The notes: generated from the sequence alone by a model not told the origin. Shown: positions 34,103-44,353, numbered from the stretch's first letter. The stretch is DNA of 64,000 bases from Trema orientale (GCA_002914845.1 JXTC01000172.1:257890-321889); one strand, 5' to 3'. Program-made: numbers and translations.

Positions 34103-35220
34103 AAGGGAAATTAGTCATTTTACTCCCTAATATTTGCCATCAGTTTGAATTTGTCCCCTCAATTTTGACTTTGCATTCAGATGCCTCCTCGATGGCAAAT
34201 TTGTTCTTCCATTGCTCTCTCAAATTTGATTTATTATTCAAGTGCTCTCTACAATGGCAAAGTTGTTCTTCTTTTACCCTCTCACTTTTGACTTAGTATT
34301 CAAATACCCCATAAAATGGTAAAATTTTTGTTCTTTTCCCCCTTAACTCTAGAACAATTAGAAAATTGTTAATTGACAATAGCCAGATAATCATTTTACT
34401 TTTTAAATAGCTAAATAAATATTTTTTACTATTTTTTTATATTAGATATTTCCAAAGAACTAGTTTTTATGATTAAATAAATAAAATAAACGAAAAGAGA
34501 TAAAAGAAAAATAATTTTTTTAATAGTTATATATATATGTAAAACAAAAAAGAGAAAAAATAGCGCAATTTTTGCATTAATTCATTAGTGTCAAAATATT
34601 TTTAGAAATTATGCAGAAAATAAAACTGCATATTTTCATATCCGAAAGACTTTCTAGAAATGAAATGACTATTTGTCCTCTTATTTTTCATGAAAAATAG
34701 TCATTTTATTTTAGTCATTTCATTTCATGAAAATATGAAAATATGAGGGCAAAATTCATGATTTTTTTTTACATAACTTCTAAAAATATTTTGATAATGA
34801 ATAAATACAAAAATTGCTCTATTTTGTCTATTTTTTGTTTTATATATACATATATAACCATTAAAAAAATTATTTTTCTTTTACTTCTTTTCATTTATTT
34901 TATTTATTTAATCATAAAAAGTAGTTGCTTGGAAATGTATAATATAAAAAAATAGTAAAAGATATTTATTAGCTATCTAAAAAATAAAATGATTATTTGG
35001 CTATTGTCTATTAATAATTTTCTAACGACGTTAGAATTGAAGGGGTAAAAGAATAATAACTTTACCATTTTAGTAGGTATTTGCATAATAAATCAAAAAT
35101 GAGGGGGCAAAATAAGAACAACTATACCATTGTAGGGGGCACTTGAGTATTAAGTCAAAACTGAGGGGGAAAACTCATACTGATGGCAAATGTCAAGGGG
35201 CAAAATGACTAATTTTCCTT
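34103..35220. mobile_element. Large fold-back element (two inverted arms of ~500 bp)
   Basis: The left arm begins AAGGGAAATTAGTCATTTTA and the right arm ends CAAAATGACTAATTTTCCTT. The arms stay complementary nearly to the centre (about 34670-34720): TGGCAAATTTGTTCTT faces AACAACTATACCATTG, and ATAGTTATATATATATG faces CATATATAACCATT. The flanks are A-rich and no clean target duplication could be fixed. It resembles fold-back or Mutator-like MITEs. Its transcript would form a very long hairpin. Confidence 0.8.
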
Positions 35221-35279
35221 AAAAAAATCCCCCCTAAATATAACCTATTTTTTTTTAATCATGGCACAATAATGAGTGA

Positions 35280-35455
35280 ATTTAAAAACATGAACCTAAG
35301 CACAACAATATTTAGTTGACCAAAAGTATCAATATTACATGTCGAACTGAAAAATAAATGTGCTGTATTTTGATCAAACTAGTAATCAAGACACAACAAT
35401 GTTCATATGACCTAAAGTATAAATTTTATAAGTCGAATTGAAAAGAAAGGCATAT
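35280..35455 (-). repeat. Inverted copies of the ~109 bp array unit
   Basis: On the minus strand this reads ATACTTTAGGTCATATGAAC, then ATTGTTGTGTCTTGATTACT, and a second weaker unit ending near 35280. These match the units at 31616-32160 in opposite orientation, 3.1 kb away. Confidence 0.8.
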
Positions 35456-35965
35456 TAGGAAATTATTATTACTATTATTTATTAGGTTTTATTTAATTGT
35501 TAGGTTATTTTTATTATGAGTAACTACTTTTAAGTTTTTTGCTTTTATCAGTTTCTAGAATTTGTCTATTTTCTTGTACCCAATTGCTTATCTATAAATA
35601 GTTCATCTATTTTATTACATTCAGAGTGTAATTATGAATAAATGAATGGTAATTGAAACAGGTTAGGTATGTGATTATGATATTACTGCATACTTAAAGC
35701 ATTGATCATAGTGAGGAATATAACTTAGGTTAGGAATCCATGTTTATGTAATTATGATCTAGATCAATCTCAACTTGATACTTCTATTAGATTAATTTAG
35801 AGCTTTTGCTTAGGTTATTTAATATAAAAATGTTAGGTATGGTGTTTGTTTACTTAGCTTATACTAAGAAAATATGGTAGAAATTGCATGTTTGCCAATT
35901 ATCTACGCTTATCTACTTAGCATGTAAACTAAGGAAAAAGGTTAGGTATGTTGTAATTCCTTTTT
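35456..35965. other. AT-rich stretch, possible LTR-like remnant
   Basis: TCTATAAATAG (35590-35600) followed about 50 bp later by AATAAATGAAT looks like the TATA and polyadenylation signals of an LTR. Ends and target duplication were not identified, so this is tentative. Confidence 0.3.
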
Positions 35966-35969
35966 TGTT

Positions 35970-36475
35970 AGGAAAATACCAAAAACATCAATGTGCTTTA
36001 GCAAATTACCAATTTCCACTCTTAATGTTTCAAAACACAAAACTATATCTCTTCAATGTGTAAGATTGGATCAAATTCCGGCCTTGAGTTAAATTTGGTC
36101 AAAACTAAATTAAAAAAAAAAAAAAAAAAAAAACCCTTATTTGTTCCAGAACCCTAAAACCAAACACCCAAATTGTTTTTTAAAAAAATATTGTTGTATA
36201 AATTTAAGCTGTTTAGTTATAGGTTTAATGAGTCATTTGATTATTTCACCAGGGCCATTTTGGTCATTTAAATAAATATAAATTGACAAAACTTAGTGAA
36301 TTGTAGAATGGATAATTCTGACGTAATTTAAAAAACTCATGGGAAAACTTTTATAATGGATAATTCTGACGTAATGTAAAAAACTCATGGGAAAAGTTTT
36401 ATTTTTCTAAATCCACAATGGTAGAAACTAGTATTTTGTTAAAACATAGGGACGATTTTTGGTATTTTTCCCTTT
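35970..36475. mobile_element. Mutator-like MITE candidate (~500 bp)
   Basis: The left end reads GGAAAATACCAAAAACATC and the right end TTTTTGGTATTTTTCCC, an inverted repeat of about 15 bp. The interior has a 48 bp tandem duplication. A target duplication could not be fixed in the T-rich flanks. Confidence 0.5.
36307..36402. repeat. 48 bp tandem duplication
   Basis: The unit AATGGATAATTCTGACGTAA... occurs at 36307-36354 and 36355-36402, with few differences. Confidence 0.88.
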
Positions 36476-36699
36476 CTTTTAAGTATAATTTTTTCCAGTT
36501 AAAAAAAAAAAAGAAAAACAAATTCTTTCACTTATTTGTGTTAATAACACAATGGTCCTTTGATTATTCCAATTATTATAATTTGGTCCCTATTTTTTCA
36601 AATTTTGGAATTAACTCCTTTAGTTAACTTATTATTGGAAATTAGAGTCATCTAAAAAAACTAAAAACAAAACAATCAATCAATTAATACTAATGAAAT

Positions 36700-37077
36700 T
36701 GTAGTCATACAAAGAGCATGTTCCAACCATGAGGGGGCATCTTCAATCCAGCAAACAAAGTAATTCAAAAGAAAAGGCAAAATTGGCTATATAATGGGCT
36801 ACAACAGTACAAACACAAGAATTATGTCTAATAGATTTATCAATTTCATGATAAGGGATTCTGATATCCAGGACCACGAGACCAAGCTCTGTCTCGCATT
36901 TCAACTTCCTTTTCAGCATTAACAACAAAAAAGCAATCTGACTATATCTCGGTAGGCCAAATACCAATATCTTTAGCAAGCACAACACTACCTCGAATTG
37001 CTAGAGCTTTAGCTAATGCTACGTCTGCTCCTAGACAAAGCAGCCATAATTTCTCCTTTATGATTTTCACAGTGCAC
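36700..37077 (-). pseudogene. RNase H-type (RVT_3-like) relic
   Basis: Read downward, three frames together show ENHKGEIMAALS, DVALAKALAIRGSVVLAKDI then GIWPTEI, and VVAHYIANFAFSFEL then DEDAPSWLEHALCMTTIS. This layout is that of plant RNase H-like proteins linked to LINE retrotransposons and related host genes. A TAG follows WPTEI, and frame changes occur twice. The upstream end is interrupted at 37078-37085 by an hAT element; a few matching residues (GLVA) continue at 40241-40255. Confidence 0.6.
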
Positions 37078-37085
37078 GTGGCAAC
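37078..37085. repeat. 8 bp target-site duplication, left copy (hAT element)
   Basis: GTGGCAAC, repeated exactly at 40233-40240, just outside the TAGAGCTG... and ...TAGCTCCA ends. Confidence 0.9.
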
Positions 37086-37144
37086 TAGAGCTGTAAAAAA
37101 AGATCAGGCTATACGGGCTGGCATAGTCCGGCCCTAAAATATAA

Positions 37145-37328
37145 GAATAATGTTATAAGACACCAGTAGTGCCCAGCACCACAATGATGTGTTAGTTTGT
37201 CACTGGCAAATCATAATTATAATTCAGATAGGGTCCAAATGGGACCCAATTTATTAATTAAATCATCCAGTGACAAACAGATATGTCATTGTGGTGCTGG
37301 GCACCACTGGTGCCTTATAGCATTGCTC
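37145..37328. mobile_element. Mutator-type MITE (184 bp)
   Basis: Inverted arms of about 60 bp, starting GAATAATGTTATAAGACACC and ending GGTGCCTTATAGCATTGCTC. They are flanked by a perfect 9 bp duplication AAAATATAA (37136-37144 and 37329-37337). The 9 bp duplication is diagnostic of the Mutator superfamily. Confidence 0.92.
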
Positions 37329-37336
37329 AAAATATA

Positions 37337-37345
37337 ATGATTCGA
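37337..37345. repeat. 9 bp target-site duplication, left copy (Pack-MULE)
   Basis: ATGATTCGA, repeated exactly at 40027-40035. It overlaps the last base of the neighbouring MITE duplication. Confidence 0.92.
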
Positions 37346-37484
37346 GTAAAATTGACGCGGCTAGCTTTTTTTATAAAAAAAATAGACTTTTTTAATCCAG
37401 TTTTTCAGAATGACTTTTCTAGTCCAATTTAGGAAACGAAAAGTCTAAAACGCCCTTACCTTCTTGTAGAGAATAAAGAAAAAA

Positions 37485-37900
37485 TTGACCAAAGCTGGGG
37501 TTGTCTCTCCCAAAGCTCTCCCCCCAGGAAGCTCGGAAGCTCATCGCCCCGCTCACTTCGGACCAGCTCCTCGATATCCTCCAGGAGGCCATCACCCGCC
37601 ATGCCGACGTGCTCGACACCGGGCGATCGCAATGCCTTCCAGCCGAAGCTCTTCATCAGGGGACTCGGGCGGGACAACACCACCGAGGGCCTCTACACCC
37701 TCTTCTCCGCTTACGGCGAGCTCGAAGAGGCCGTCGTGATCCTTGACAAGGCCACTGCGAAGAGCAAAGGCTACAGCTTCGTCACGTTTAGGCACGTCGA
37801 TGGCACTCTCCTCATCCTCACGAAGCCCAACAAGAGGGTCGATGGGAGAATGACGGTGCCGCAACTTGTCCCGGCGAGCCAGGCCCGAGCCTATTACAAC
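37485..37900 (+). pseudogene. Captured RRM gene fragment (UBA2-like RNA-binding protein)
   Basis: The frame 37501-37650 reads [20 protein letters not shown] then [17 protein letters not shown], the helical N-terminal segment of UBP1-associated protein 2 (UBA2) relatives. After a frameshift near 37620 the frame from 37601 gives an [23 protein letters not shown] (RNP2 is LFIRGL), [20 protein letters not shown] (RNP1 is KGYSFVTF, with Ser where Gly is usual) and [17 protein letters not shown]. The second RRM and C-terminus of the family are missing. GC content is far above the flanks. The frameshift makes it a fragment. Confidence 0.75.
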
Positions 37901-37949
37901 CTGTGTTCGACTATTTTGATTCTTCTCCTAAGTTATTGTACTCGCTCTT

Positions 37950-38100
37950 CCTCTAGGCCGAGAAGAAACCAGTGTTTCAACTCTTTGCTAAGCTATTCGG
38001 CTTCATGGTCAATGTTCTCGCCAAATCGAGGGAGTTCAACTCGACTTGGTCACTGATTCTTGATAGAATTAGCAAAGAGGATGATATTACGACAGGTGGA
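37950..38100 (+). pseudogene. Captured PPR-like gene fragment
   Basis: Right after a plausible acceptor (CTTCCTCTAG, about 37944-37953) the plus strand reads [20 protein letters not shown] then [19 protein letters not shown]. This resembles the N-terminal region of plant pentatricopeptide repeat proteins (M-V-x-x-L-x-K-x-R-E-F-x-x-x-W-x-L). It is in a different frame from the RRM fragment. About 45 residues are covered, so the call is moderate. Confidence 0.5.
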
Positions 38101-38199
38101 TATTATGACCTTATTGACTCTTCCACAAGCTTTTTCCATTTTTTTTTCGGGCAAAAATTTCCTTTGTGTGAACTGCTATGGAGTTTGAAGACTAGATTT

Positions 38200-39160
38200 T
38201 AATAGTTTGGCTGATTTGATTTGATACAAAAGAGGTCCTAATGAAATGTGTATATATATATATATCCGTTGATAAATTTTCGCAATTTGATAAATTTGCT
38301 ATTTAAACCTATTCTGGTTTTTGGGTCCATGATTTTTTGGCCTTTTCATTGATAATTTATTTCTCAATTGTTTAGAACATGTGTTGTTGGATCACTGGTG
38401 ATGTGGTGTGGAAGATTAAATTGTACAGTCCTCCACATTTCCCATACCTAACAATATTGAAAATATCAACCTCACCCGAATACCCAGATAGTAATTTTGT
38501 TTATAATATATTATTGTTGGGATAATGATGCTTAATCCCTTTTCATGTTCTAGTTCTTTAGCATTTTCCTCAAAACGTTTCTCCGATGGAAGTATATGGT
38601 TAGTTGGCACTTTGAAAAATCTATAGAGTTCATTGTTACAGGTGTGTCTTGGCATTTTATGCTCACGTCTGTTCCATCAGGGCCCTACATTCTTATTTTA
38701 AATGGTTTATCTTTGATTTTTGTTTAAATTAGTGTTTCATAGTTGTAAGGCATTTAGCGTTTTAGTTTGTGACGTGCAGAGTTTGGCAACTGTGACTCTA
38801 TGTGTTGTGACCTCACTCTTTACTTGGTTCCTAGATGCTTAAATAAATTAACGATTATGTGCCTGTCACTATTATATATATCTGTGTAAATGAGTTAATA
38901 CTCTATGGTGTTATTTCTATTTCCGATTAACTTTGATTAGAAATATTTGGCCAATAGCTATGAAATATGACTTGCAGTTAATGAAGTGTATCAATATGCA
39001 AAGGATCAAACCCATATATTTAATTTTTAAAAGAATCTCTATCTATTCTCTCATTGCATCATCCAAACGTTTAGCTATTAACTCACTTTGGACTAGTTTT
39101 AAATTTCTTCTTTTTCTTTTTTGAGTCACAGATTAACCTTTTATTGGAAAACTAAAGAAT
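38200..39160. other. Pack-MULE interior, nothing recognised
   Basis: AT-rich; no coding region could be supported. A (TA)n run lies at 38251-38264. Confidence 0.55.
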
Positions 39161-39169
39161 AGAAACTAC

Positions 39170-39880
39170 AGAGCAAATGTTGAAGATCTGTGAGTTATAT
39201 GAAGTTGTAATAATTTTTGTGACTTATAGTCATAAATCAGATCTTATATTTTTTTAGAACTATAAGAAATCTATAGATGTCACGGACACTACTAAACTTT
39301 TTTTTTTTAAAGAATATACACTACTAATCTTGATGGTATGGTTTTTCATATGAAAAATAGGTTTTCTTTAGTTTAGAGTATTGTTAGACATTGTTATAAA
39401 CTATTATGCTATTGAAAGTAGTCACAAAATATGTGACTGTCACAACTTTTATGACTCTAAATCATAGATCTTGATTACTGCCAAAGATTGTATAACCTAA
39501 AGTTACATATTATTACTTTTAATTTGAATGAGAAAGGTTGACATTGTGACTTAGACTCATAAATGAAGGTAAAATGTAAAAATACAATAATAAAATCTCA
39601 CAATGTTTGTAACAATATAAAATACATTGTAACTTTGAGTCAAAAAATTGTAACAATATTCATAACGATATAAAACAAACTGTGACTACTTGTCACAAAA
39701 TTATGACAAATAGTAATAAAATTATAAGTAATATAATAATTTAAAACATACGGAGAAAATGTGTCAAAAATATTGTGACCATCGTCCACAAAATTATGGC
39801 ACTGCAATATTTGTAACGATGTAAAATAAACTTTGACCATCAGTCATAAACTTGTGACAATCAGTAATAAAGCATAAAAT
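39170..39880. repeat. Degenerate repeats with TGTGAC/GTCACA motifs
   Basis: Phrases such as GTGACTACTTGTCACAAAAT, TTGTGACCATCGTCCACAAA and TTTGACCATCAGTCATAAAC recur roughly every 60-150 bp, with ATTTGTAACGATGTAAAA and similar (three copies). This fits the subterminal repeats often seen in MULEs. Confidence 0.6.
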
Positions 39881-40240
39881 GAAAAAATGGAAGTTTTGGA
39901 ATGACGATTTTCTCTCTCTCCAAAAGAGACTATAAAAATCATTTTTTCAAACTATAAAAGTCATTTTTTTAAAAAGGACTAAAAAGTCTATTTGCCAAAA
40001 AAATGGACTAGCTGCGTAAATTTCCCATGATTCGATCTTGCCCGGCTCTAAGGCTAAGTCAGGCTGGGCCATAGGTTTAAGCCCATCAGTCTGGCTAGCC
40101 TGCTCGACTAAATCATGGACCAGGCTGGGCCATCTGTTTTTTAGTTCAGGCTAGCCCACTCCTCTCGGCCCATTCGGGTTGCGCCACTCAGCCCATTCGG
40201 GTTGGGCCGAGTGGCCCATTTTTCTAGCTCCAGTGGCAAC

Positions 40241-41215
40241 CAAACCCACATTTTTTTAGGAGCTATAAATGTTTTAGTTTTTTTTCCTATAAATTAAATT
40301 AGTAGTACCAAGGACAATGTCTTTGATAATAATTTTGACAAAACTTCCTTGGGCAAGGATGAAATATTGGCTCTTGTGCCAAATTTTATTAAATTTTAAC
40401 CAAAAGCTTTAAATTTAGTACCAAGGTACTATTTTGACCTACTTTATTTTTCAAAGTGCCACAGCCAAACAATGTCATCTTTGAGCTTATATACCTTTGG
40501 CTAGGACTTTGTCCTCGATACTGAGCTTATAAAAGTCTGCAGCCCTTGCTGCCTCGTCTTCCCCAGTCGTTTTGCTCTACCAAAAAAGCTATCTCTCTCT
40601 CTCTAAAACCCTTCTCTCTCTGTCGTTCTCTTGCTCGATCTCTTCCTCTCCCCCTTTTTCACTCTCTCTCCCTCTCCTTTTATGTTGCTCTCACCAAGTA
40701 CTCCACCTTTGGTAGCCTCAATTCGTCTCCCTATTCCACCGCTGCCAAAGGCCATAATGACGGTTTTTTTTTTTTTTTTTGTCAAACTAATTTTTTCATA
40801 TTTTGGTTTTGATTTCATGGAGCAGATTTTAGATTTATTTTTTTGTGTATACAGATTGTATATCGGTTACTTGAGAATGGAGTAAATGTGAATTCCATGA
40901 ATTAATGTAGGCATGTATGAGATTTTTACTACTTTTGGTTTTCAATTCGGATTTTGTTTTGTTAATCACATAATGTTTTCAATTCTAGGTTGATTTATAT
41001 TTCTAGTATTTTTTGTTCGACGAATTGTGACCAAACACAACAAAAAAAGAAAAAGAAAAAGAAACTTTGATATGGATCTACATAATTTGAGACTAATTCT
41101 CCAATCAATTGTTTTGGTTTAGGTTGTGTAAAGAAAGCGTAAACACAAGCATATCGATATGGTTATTGGGAAGTCGTACAAACTCTTCTGCTCTTCAAAT
41201 ACAATGTGAGTTTTT
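40241..41215 (+). other. Possible transcription unit or 5' gene fragment, unrecognised
   Basis: CTTATAAAAG (about 40525-40534) is a TATA-like motif followed by a CT-rich stretch (40585-40680). A short open segment from ATG 40682 reads LLSPSTPPLVASIRLPIPPL before a poly-T run; splice-like sites occur at ATGGAGCAG/ATTTTAG and AATACAAT/GTGAGT (near 41201). No protein family was recognised. It could be a promoter plus first exon of a broken gene. Confidence 0.3.
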
Positions 41216-41260
41216 TTTTAAAAAAATGAGTTATTCATTATTATGTTTTTAGTCAAACCT

Positions 41261-42006
41261 AGAGGAGGCAAAACAGGTTAAACTGACCCATTGCCTGTCA
41301 TTGTGCCCTACGGGCTGGCCCGGCCCGACCTATATTAGAACGGGCTGGGCTCGACCTGGCCTTAGGTTTAGGGCTGGGCTATTTTAAATAAATTTAAATA
41401 CAAATTCTTTTCTAATACTTATAAATACACATTCCCTCACTCTTTTTTTCACACTTTTAATTTTTAATCTAATTCTAAATAATTTTCTTAAGGTTTTTGT
41501 TTTAAACTTTTTTTATCAAGTATTCAACTTATATTTTTTAAAAAGTGGGGCTTAACTAATGACCACCACTTAGTACAAATTAAAGAAAAATAGCACACAC
41601 ACACACACTACCAAGGTTTGAACCCCTGATCCCCCCAAACACACACACACAACCCTCAAACGTTGGACCAACTGAGCTAACCCCAGTTGGCTTCAAGTAT
41701 TCAACTTATATACTTTTAGCTTATTTAGTTATTTTTAAATTTTTATCAAAAGAAAAAAAATATAACATATTAATTACTTCTTCATAAATTTTATTTTTAA
41801 ATTTCAAATATTTTTAATTAATTATACATATAATAATATTATCTTTTTTAGATTTTTTTAATTTTTTAAAGTGGGCTAAGAACGATCTGGTACGATCGGC
41901 CCGTTTTGGCACGTTATGGGCCCAGCGGGCCTACGGGCCCGTCCTTCCTCCCAAGCCTGCTTTGGGCAGGTTAGGCCAGTACGGCCCGCCCATTTTGCCA
42001 CATCTA
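41261..42006. mobile_element. hAT-type MITE containing SINE copy 2
   Basis: The ends are TAGAGGAGGCAAAACAGG and CCCATTTTGCCACATCTA, an imperfect inverted repeat. Flanks GTCAAACC and GTCTAACT share 6 of 8 bases. GC-rich blocks of GGGCTGGGC type sit at both ends. Without the SINE and its duplication the element is about 570 bp. Confidence 0.72.
41535..41692 (-). mobile_element. tRNA-derived SINE, copy 2
   Basis: The minus strand begins AGCCAACTGGGGTTAGCTCA, has the B box GGTTCAAACC and ends GTTAAGCCCCACTTTTT. A perfect 19 bp duplication TCAAGTATTCAACTTATAT flanks it (41516-41534 and 41693-41711). It matches copy 1 at head, boxes and tail. Confidence 0.92.
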
Positions 42007-42138
42007 GTCTAACTATAGTGGACACATTGTAAGGAACTAAACTCTGCTTTTAACACCTTAGTTTTTATTCGATGGAATTAGTTCATTTGCTTATAGCTAT
42101 GTGATTTTCTAATTAAATTTGAATTAGTTAAAATAAAA

Positions 42139-42332
42139 TTAATTAAAAAAACTCAGTAGTAATGCAGTAGTCCTTGCTATTGAATTGAAAAAAAAAAAAA
42201 AAAAGAAAACTGAGTAGCAATAGTGAGGACAGCTCCCTATTGGTTCCGCAATAGAGGTAGTAGTGACGGAGTACCTGCGACGATGTGGCCTAAGAAGAAA
42301 GTCCTCGCTATTACCAATACCCGCATTTAGTG
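42139..42332. other. Unclassified TE-like sequence (CACTA-like wording)
   Basis: Phrases such as AGTAGTCCTTGCTATTG, AGCAATAGTGAGGACAG and GTCCTCGCTATTACC occur in both orientations around poly-A, as in some CACTA subterminal regions. Ends were not found. A solo LTR follows. Confidence 0.3.
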
Positions 42333-43181
42333 TGTTGGTATGGATTTTGGTCCGTGAACCAACACGCACATATTCCTTTGAGTAATTCTTTCTCAAATGA
42401 AGCCAAAACCCAGATTTGATATAGGTGTGGTCTATACAGCCTTGAAAATGTTATAAATAGAATTTTCACCAACTGATGAAGGGTGGTACCGATATGGCAC
42501 CTGCCAAATCTCCTCCACAAAAGGGTAGTTAGTAATGTATTCAATAAAGTATTTGAATGAATAGTAAATGAACAGTAAAGGAGTTGTAGGAGGAGAAAGG
42601 ACAAAGAGACAATAGGGTTTCCGGGATCTATGGCAGCTTACCTCTTTCAGGTGATTATGGGACTATTTATACTGGCTTTGTAGTCCTCAAAATGCTAGAG
42701 TTGATGTCTATGTGTCCCTGAAAAGATAGAAGGGAATCTTACTTACCCGCTTGTGCAGACAAGAGCATGTGATTAGGCCAGGTATCACCTATTTCTCCAC
42801 TTGCGCCGTCCTTATCTTATTTCTTAATCAGAGCTATGTTGCTACTTGGTGGTCAGCTACTTCCTTTCCTAGCCCTTATCGGTCTTTTATTATGGGTGCT
42901 TACCTGGTCGGCATGTAGTGTAAATGTCCACTAGGGGTTAGTCTTTAATTCGTGGATTTAGCTCTCTCGGTACCACATCTAAGTGTTTTGCCCCTCAAGC
43001 CCTGCTCAACTCTTCCTTGTTGGTTGTATGGCAATGCTAGTATCTGATCTTCCACTTTTGTGGGCTTGGTCGGCTCGTAGTAGGTTTCACATCATTTTGA
43101 GTGTACTACTACGATGTGTCGTTTCTCATTCGACCTGTCATGTGTCGTTTTCTGATTGGATTGGAAAAATTACCCCTAACA
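42333..43181 (-). mobile_element. Solo LTR (849 bp)
   Basis: Minus-strand ends are TGTTAGGGGTAATTTTTC and CCATACCAACA. A perfect 5 bp duplication TAGTG flanks it (42328-42332 and 43182-43186). TATAAATA lies at 42664-42671 on the minus strand, followed by a pyrimidine-rich leader. There is no internal coding region, so the element is reduced to one LTR by recombination. Confidence 0.85.
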
Positions 43182-43186
43182 TAGTG

Positions 43187-44350
43187 CAACTAGGTTGAAT
43201 ACAAAATTAGACATTAATGTTTGTTACTATGAATTTGACCCTCATCTAATAACCTTGACTAGATAAAATATGATCAAACAAGACTAACAATCATATATTT
43301 AAACAAATGAGTCTTCATGGTCTTCTTTTTTTTTATTTTTCTTTGCTTCAAATTGAAATATATTTATTCTTAGGGCATGTGAGTGAAGGCCTTTCTTTGC
43401 AAAAACAATAACAAATAAATGAGAGTGTGTTCTTTTGTTTTTCCTTTCTGAGGTAAAGTTATTGAGAGCTTTAGTCGTCTTATTTAGTGTCTATTTAAAT
43501 TTTTAGCTTTAATTTATGAAGATAAAATCATAATAGAACATACTTATTATTTTTTTTTTAACAATATACTTATTTTTTTTTACAATATAATTGAACACAC
43601 AAGTAAATATTTAGTGTCTTATGTTAAATAAACTGAATAAGCAAAAATAATGTACACATAACTCTTTGGAAATCCCAAAAATATTTTGTAGGACTTTTTA
43701 GCTAAATTTCTGAATATTGGATCATAGACTGCAAAATGGCAGTTTTTCAAACACCATTAAAAAAAAGGGCAAAATTTTGAAAGTTATTTTTCATATTTAG
43801 TATATCAAAATATAGTGATTTATTTTTCAAAAATTGATTTTTTTAAAAAAAATTAATTTACATTATAAAAAATAGATCAACTAAAAAATTGCCATTTATC
43901 AAAATAAAATTATAAAACAGTCATTTATTAAAAAGGTGTAAAAGAAACGACCATTTTTTAAATTAATCTATAAAAAAAAGGCCACTTATTATAAATACTC
44001 TATTTTGTAAAACATAGCAAAACAAATTTGATTTTTTATGGTAATTTTTCATTAAACAAAAACTGAAAAATTCTTGATTTTGAAATTATTTGAAAAATCT
44101 TAGATTTTAATTAGAAAAATACCATTTTTAAAACTACTTAGAAAAATACCACTTTTCATTACTTGATTAGATAATGTCATTAAAAAATACCAATTATGAA
44201 GAAAAGTGACATTTTACTAAATATATATTAAAAGTGTTAATTTTCTAAAAGAACTTTTAAAAAATGATATTGTTCTAAATCATTCCGTGATTTTTCAATT
44301 TTTAGTACTTTAGGCCTCAACTTTTGTGATAAGTCTAAGATAACATGATA
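43187..44350. other. AT-rich spacer, no gene seen
   Basis: Many A/T homopolymers and phrases like AAAATTGCCATTTATC, but no coding or terminal-repeat structure that could be supported. Confidence 0.55.
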
Positions 44351-44353
44351 TTG

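Larger units (their letters stand above)
37346..40026. mobile_element. Pack-MULE carrying host gene fragments (2681 bp)
   Basis: The left end reads GTAAAATTGACGCGGCTAGC. The right end read inward is GGGAAATTTACGCAGCTAGT. The similarity continues for about 80 bp (AATAGACTTTTT and ATGACTTTT motifs on both sides). A perfect 9 bp target duplication ATGATTCGA flanks it. No transposase is present. The interior starts with about 600 bp of GC-rich coding sequence unlike the AT-rich rest, the mark of a Pack-MULE with captured gene pieces. Confidence 0.88.
37086..40232. mobile_element. hAT-type MITE expanded by two nested Mutator elements
   Basis: The ends are TAGAGCTGTAAAAA and TTTTTCTAGCTCCA (imperfect inverted repeat), flanked by a perfect 8 bp GTGGCAAC. 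Removing the insertions and their duplications leaves about 260 bp rich in GGGCTGGGC-type motifs, like the hAT MITE at 41261-42006. It interrupts the RNase H-type relic. Confidence 0.82.

Noticed and set aside
34743-34955. Ile/Phe-rich frame resembling a membrane peptide
   Set aside because: It is an AT-rich translation within the fold-back arm, without promoter or codon support.
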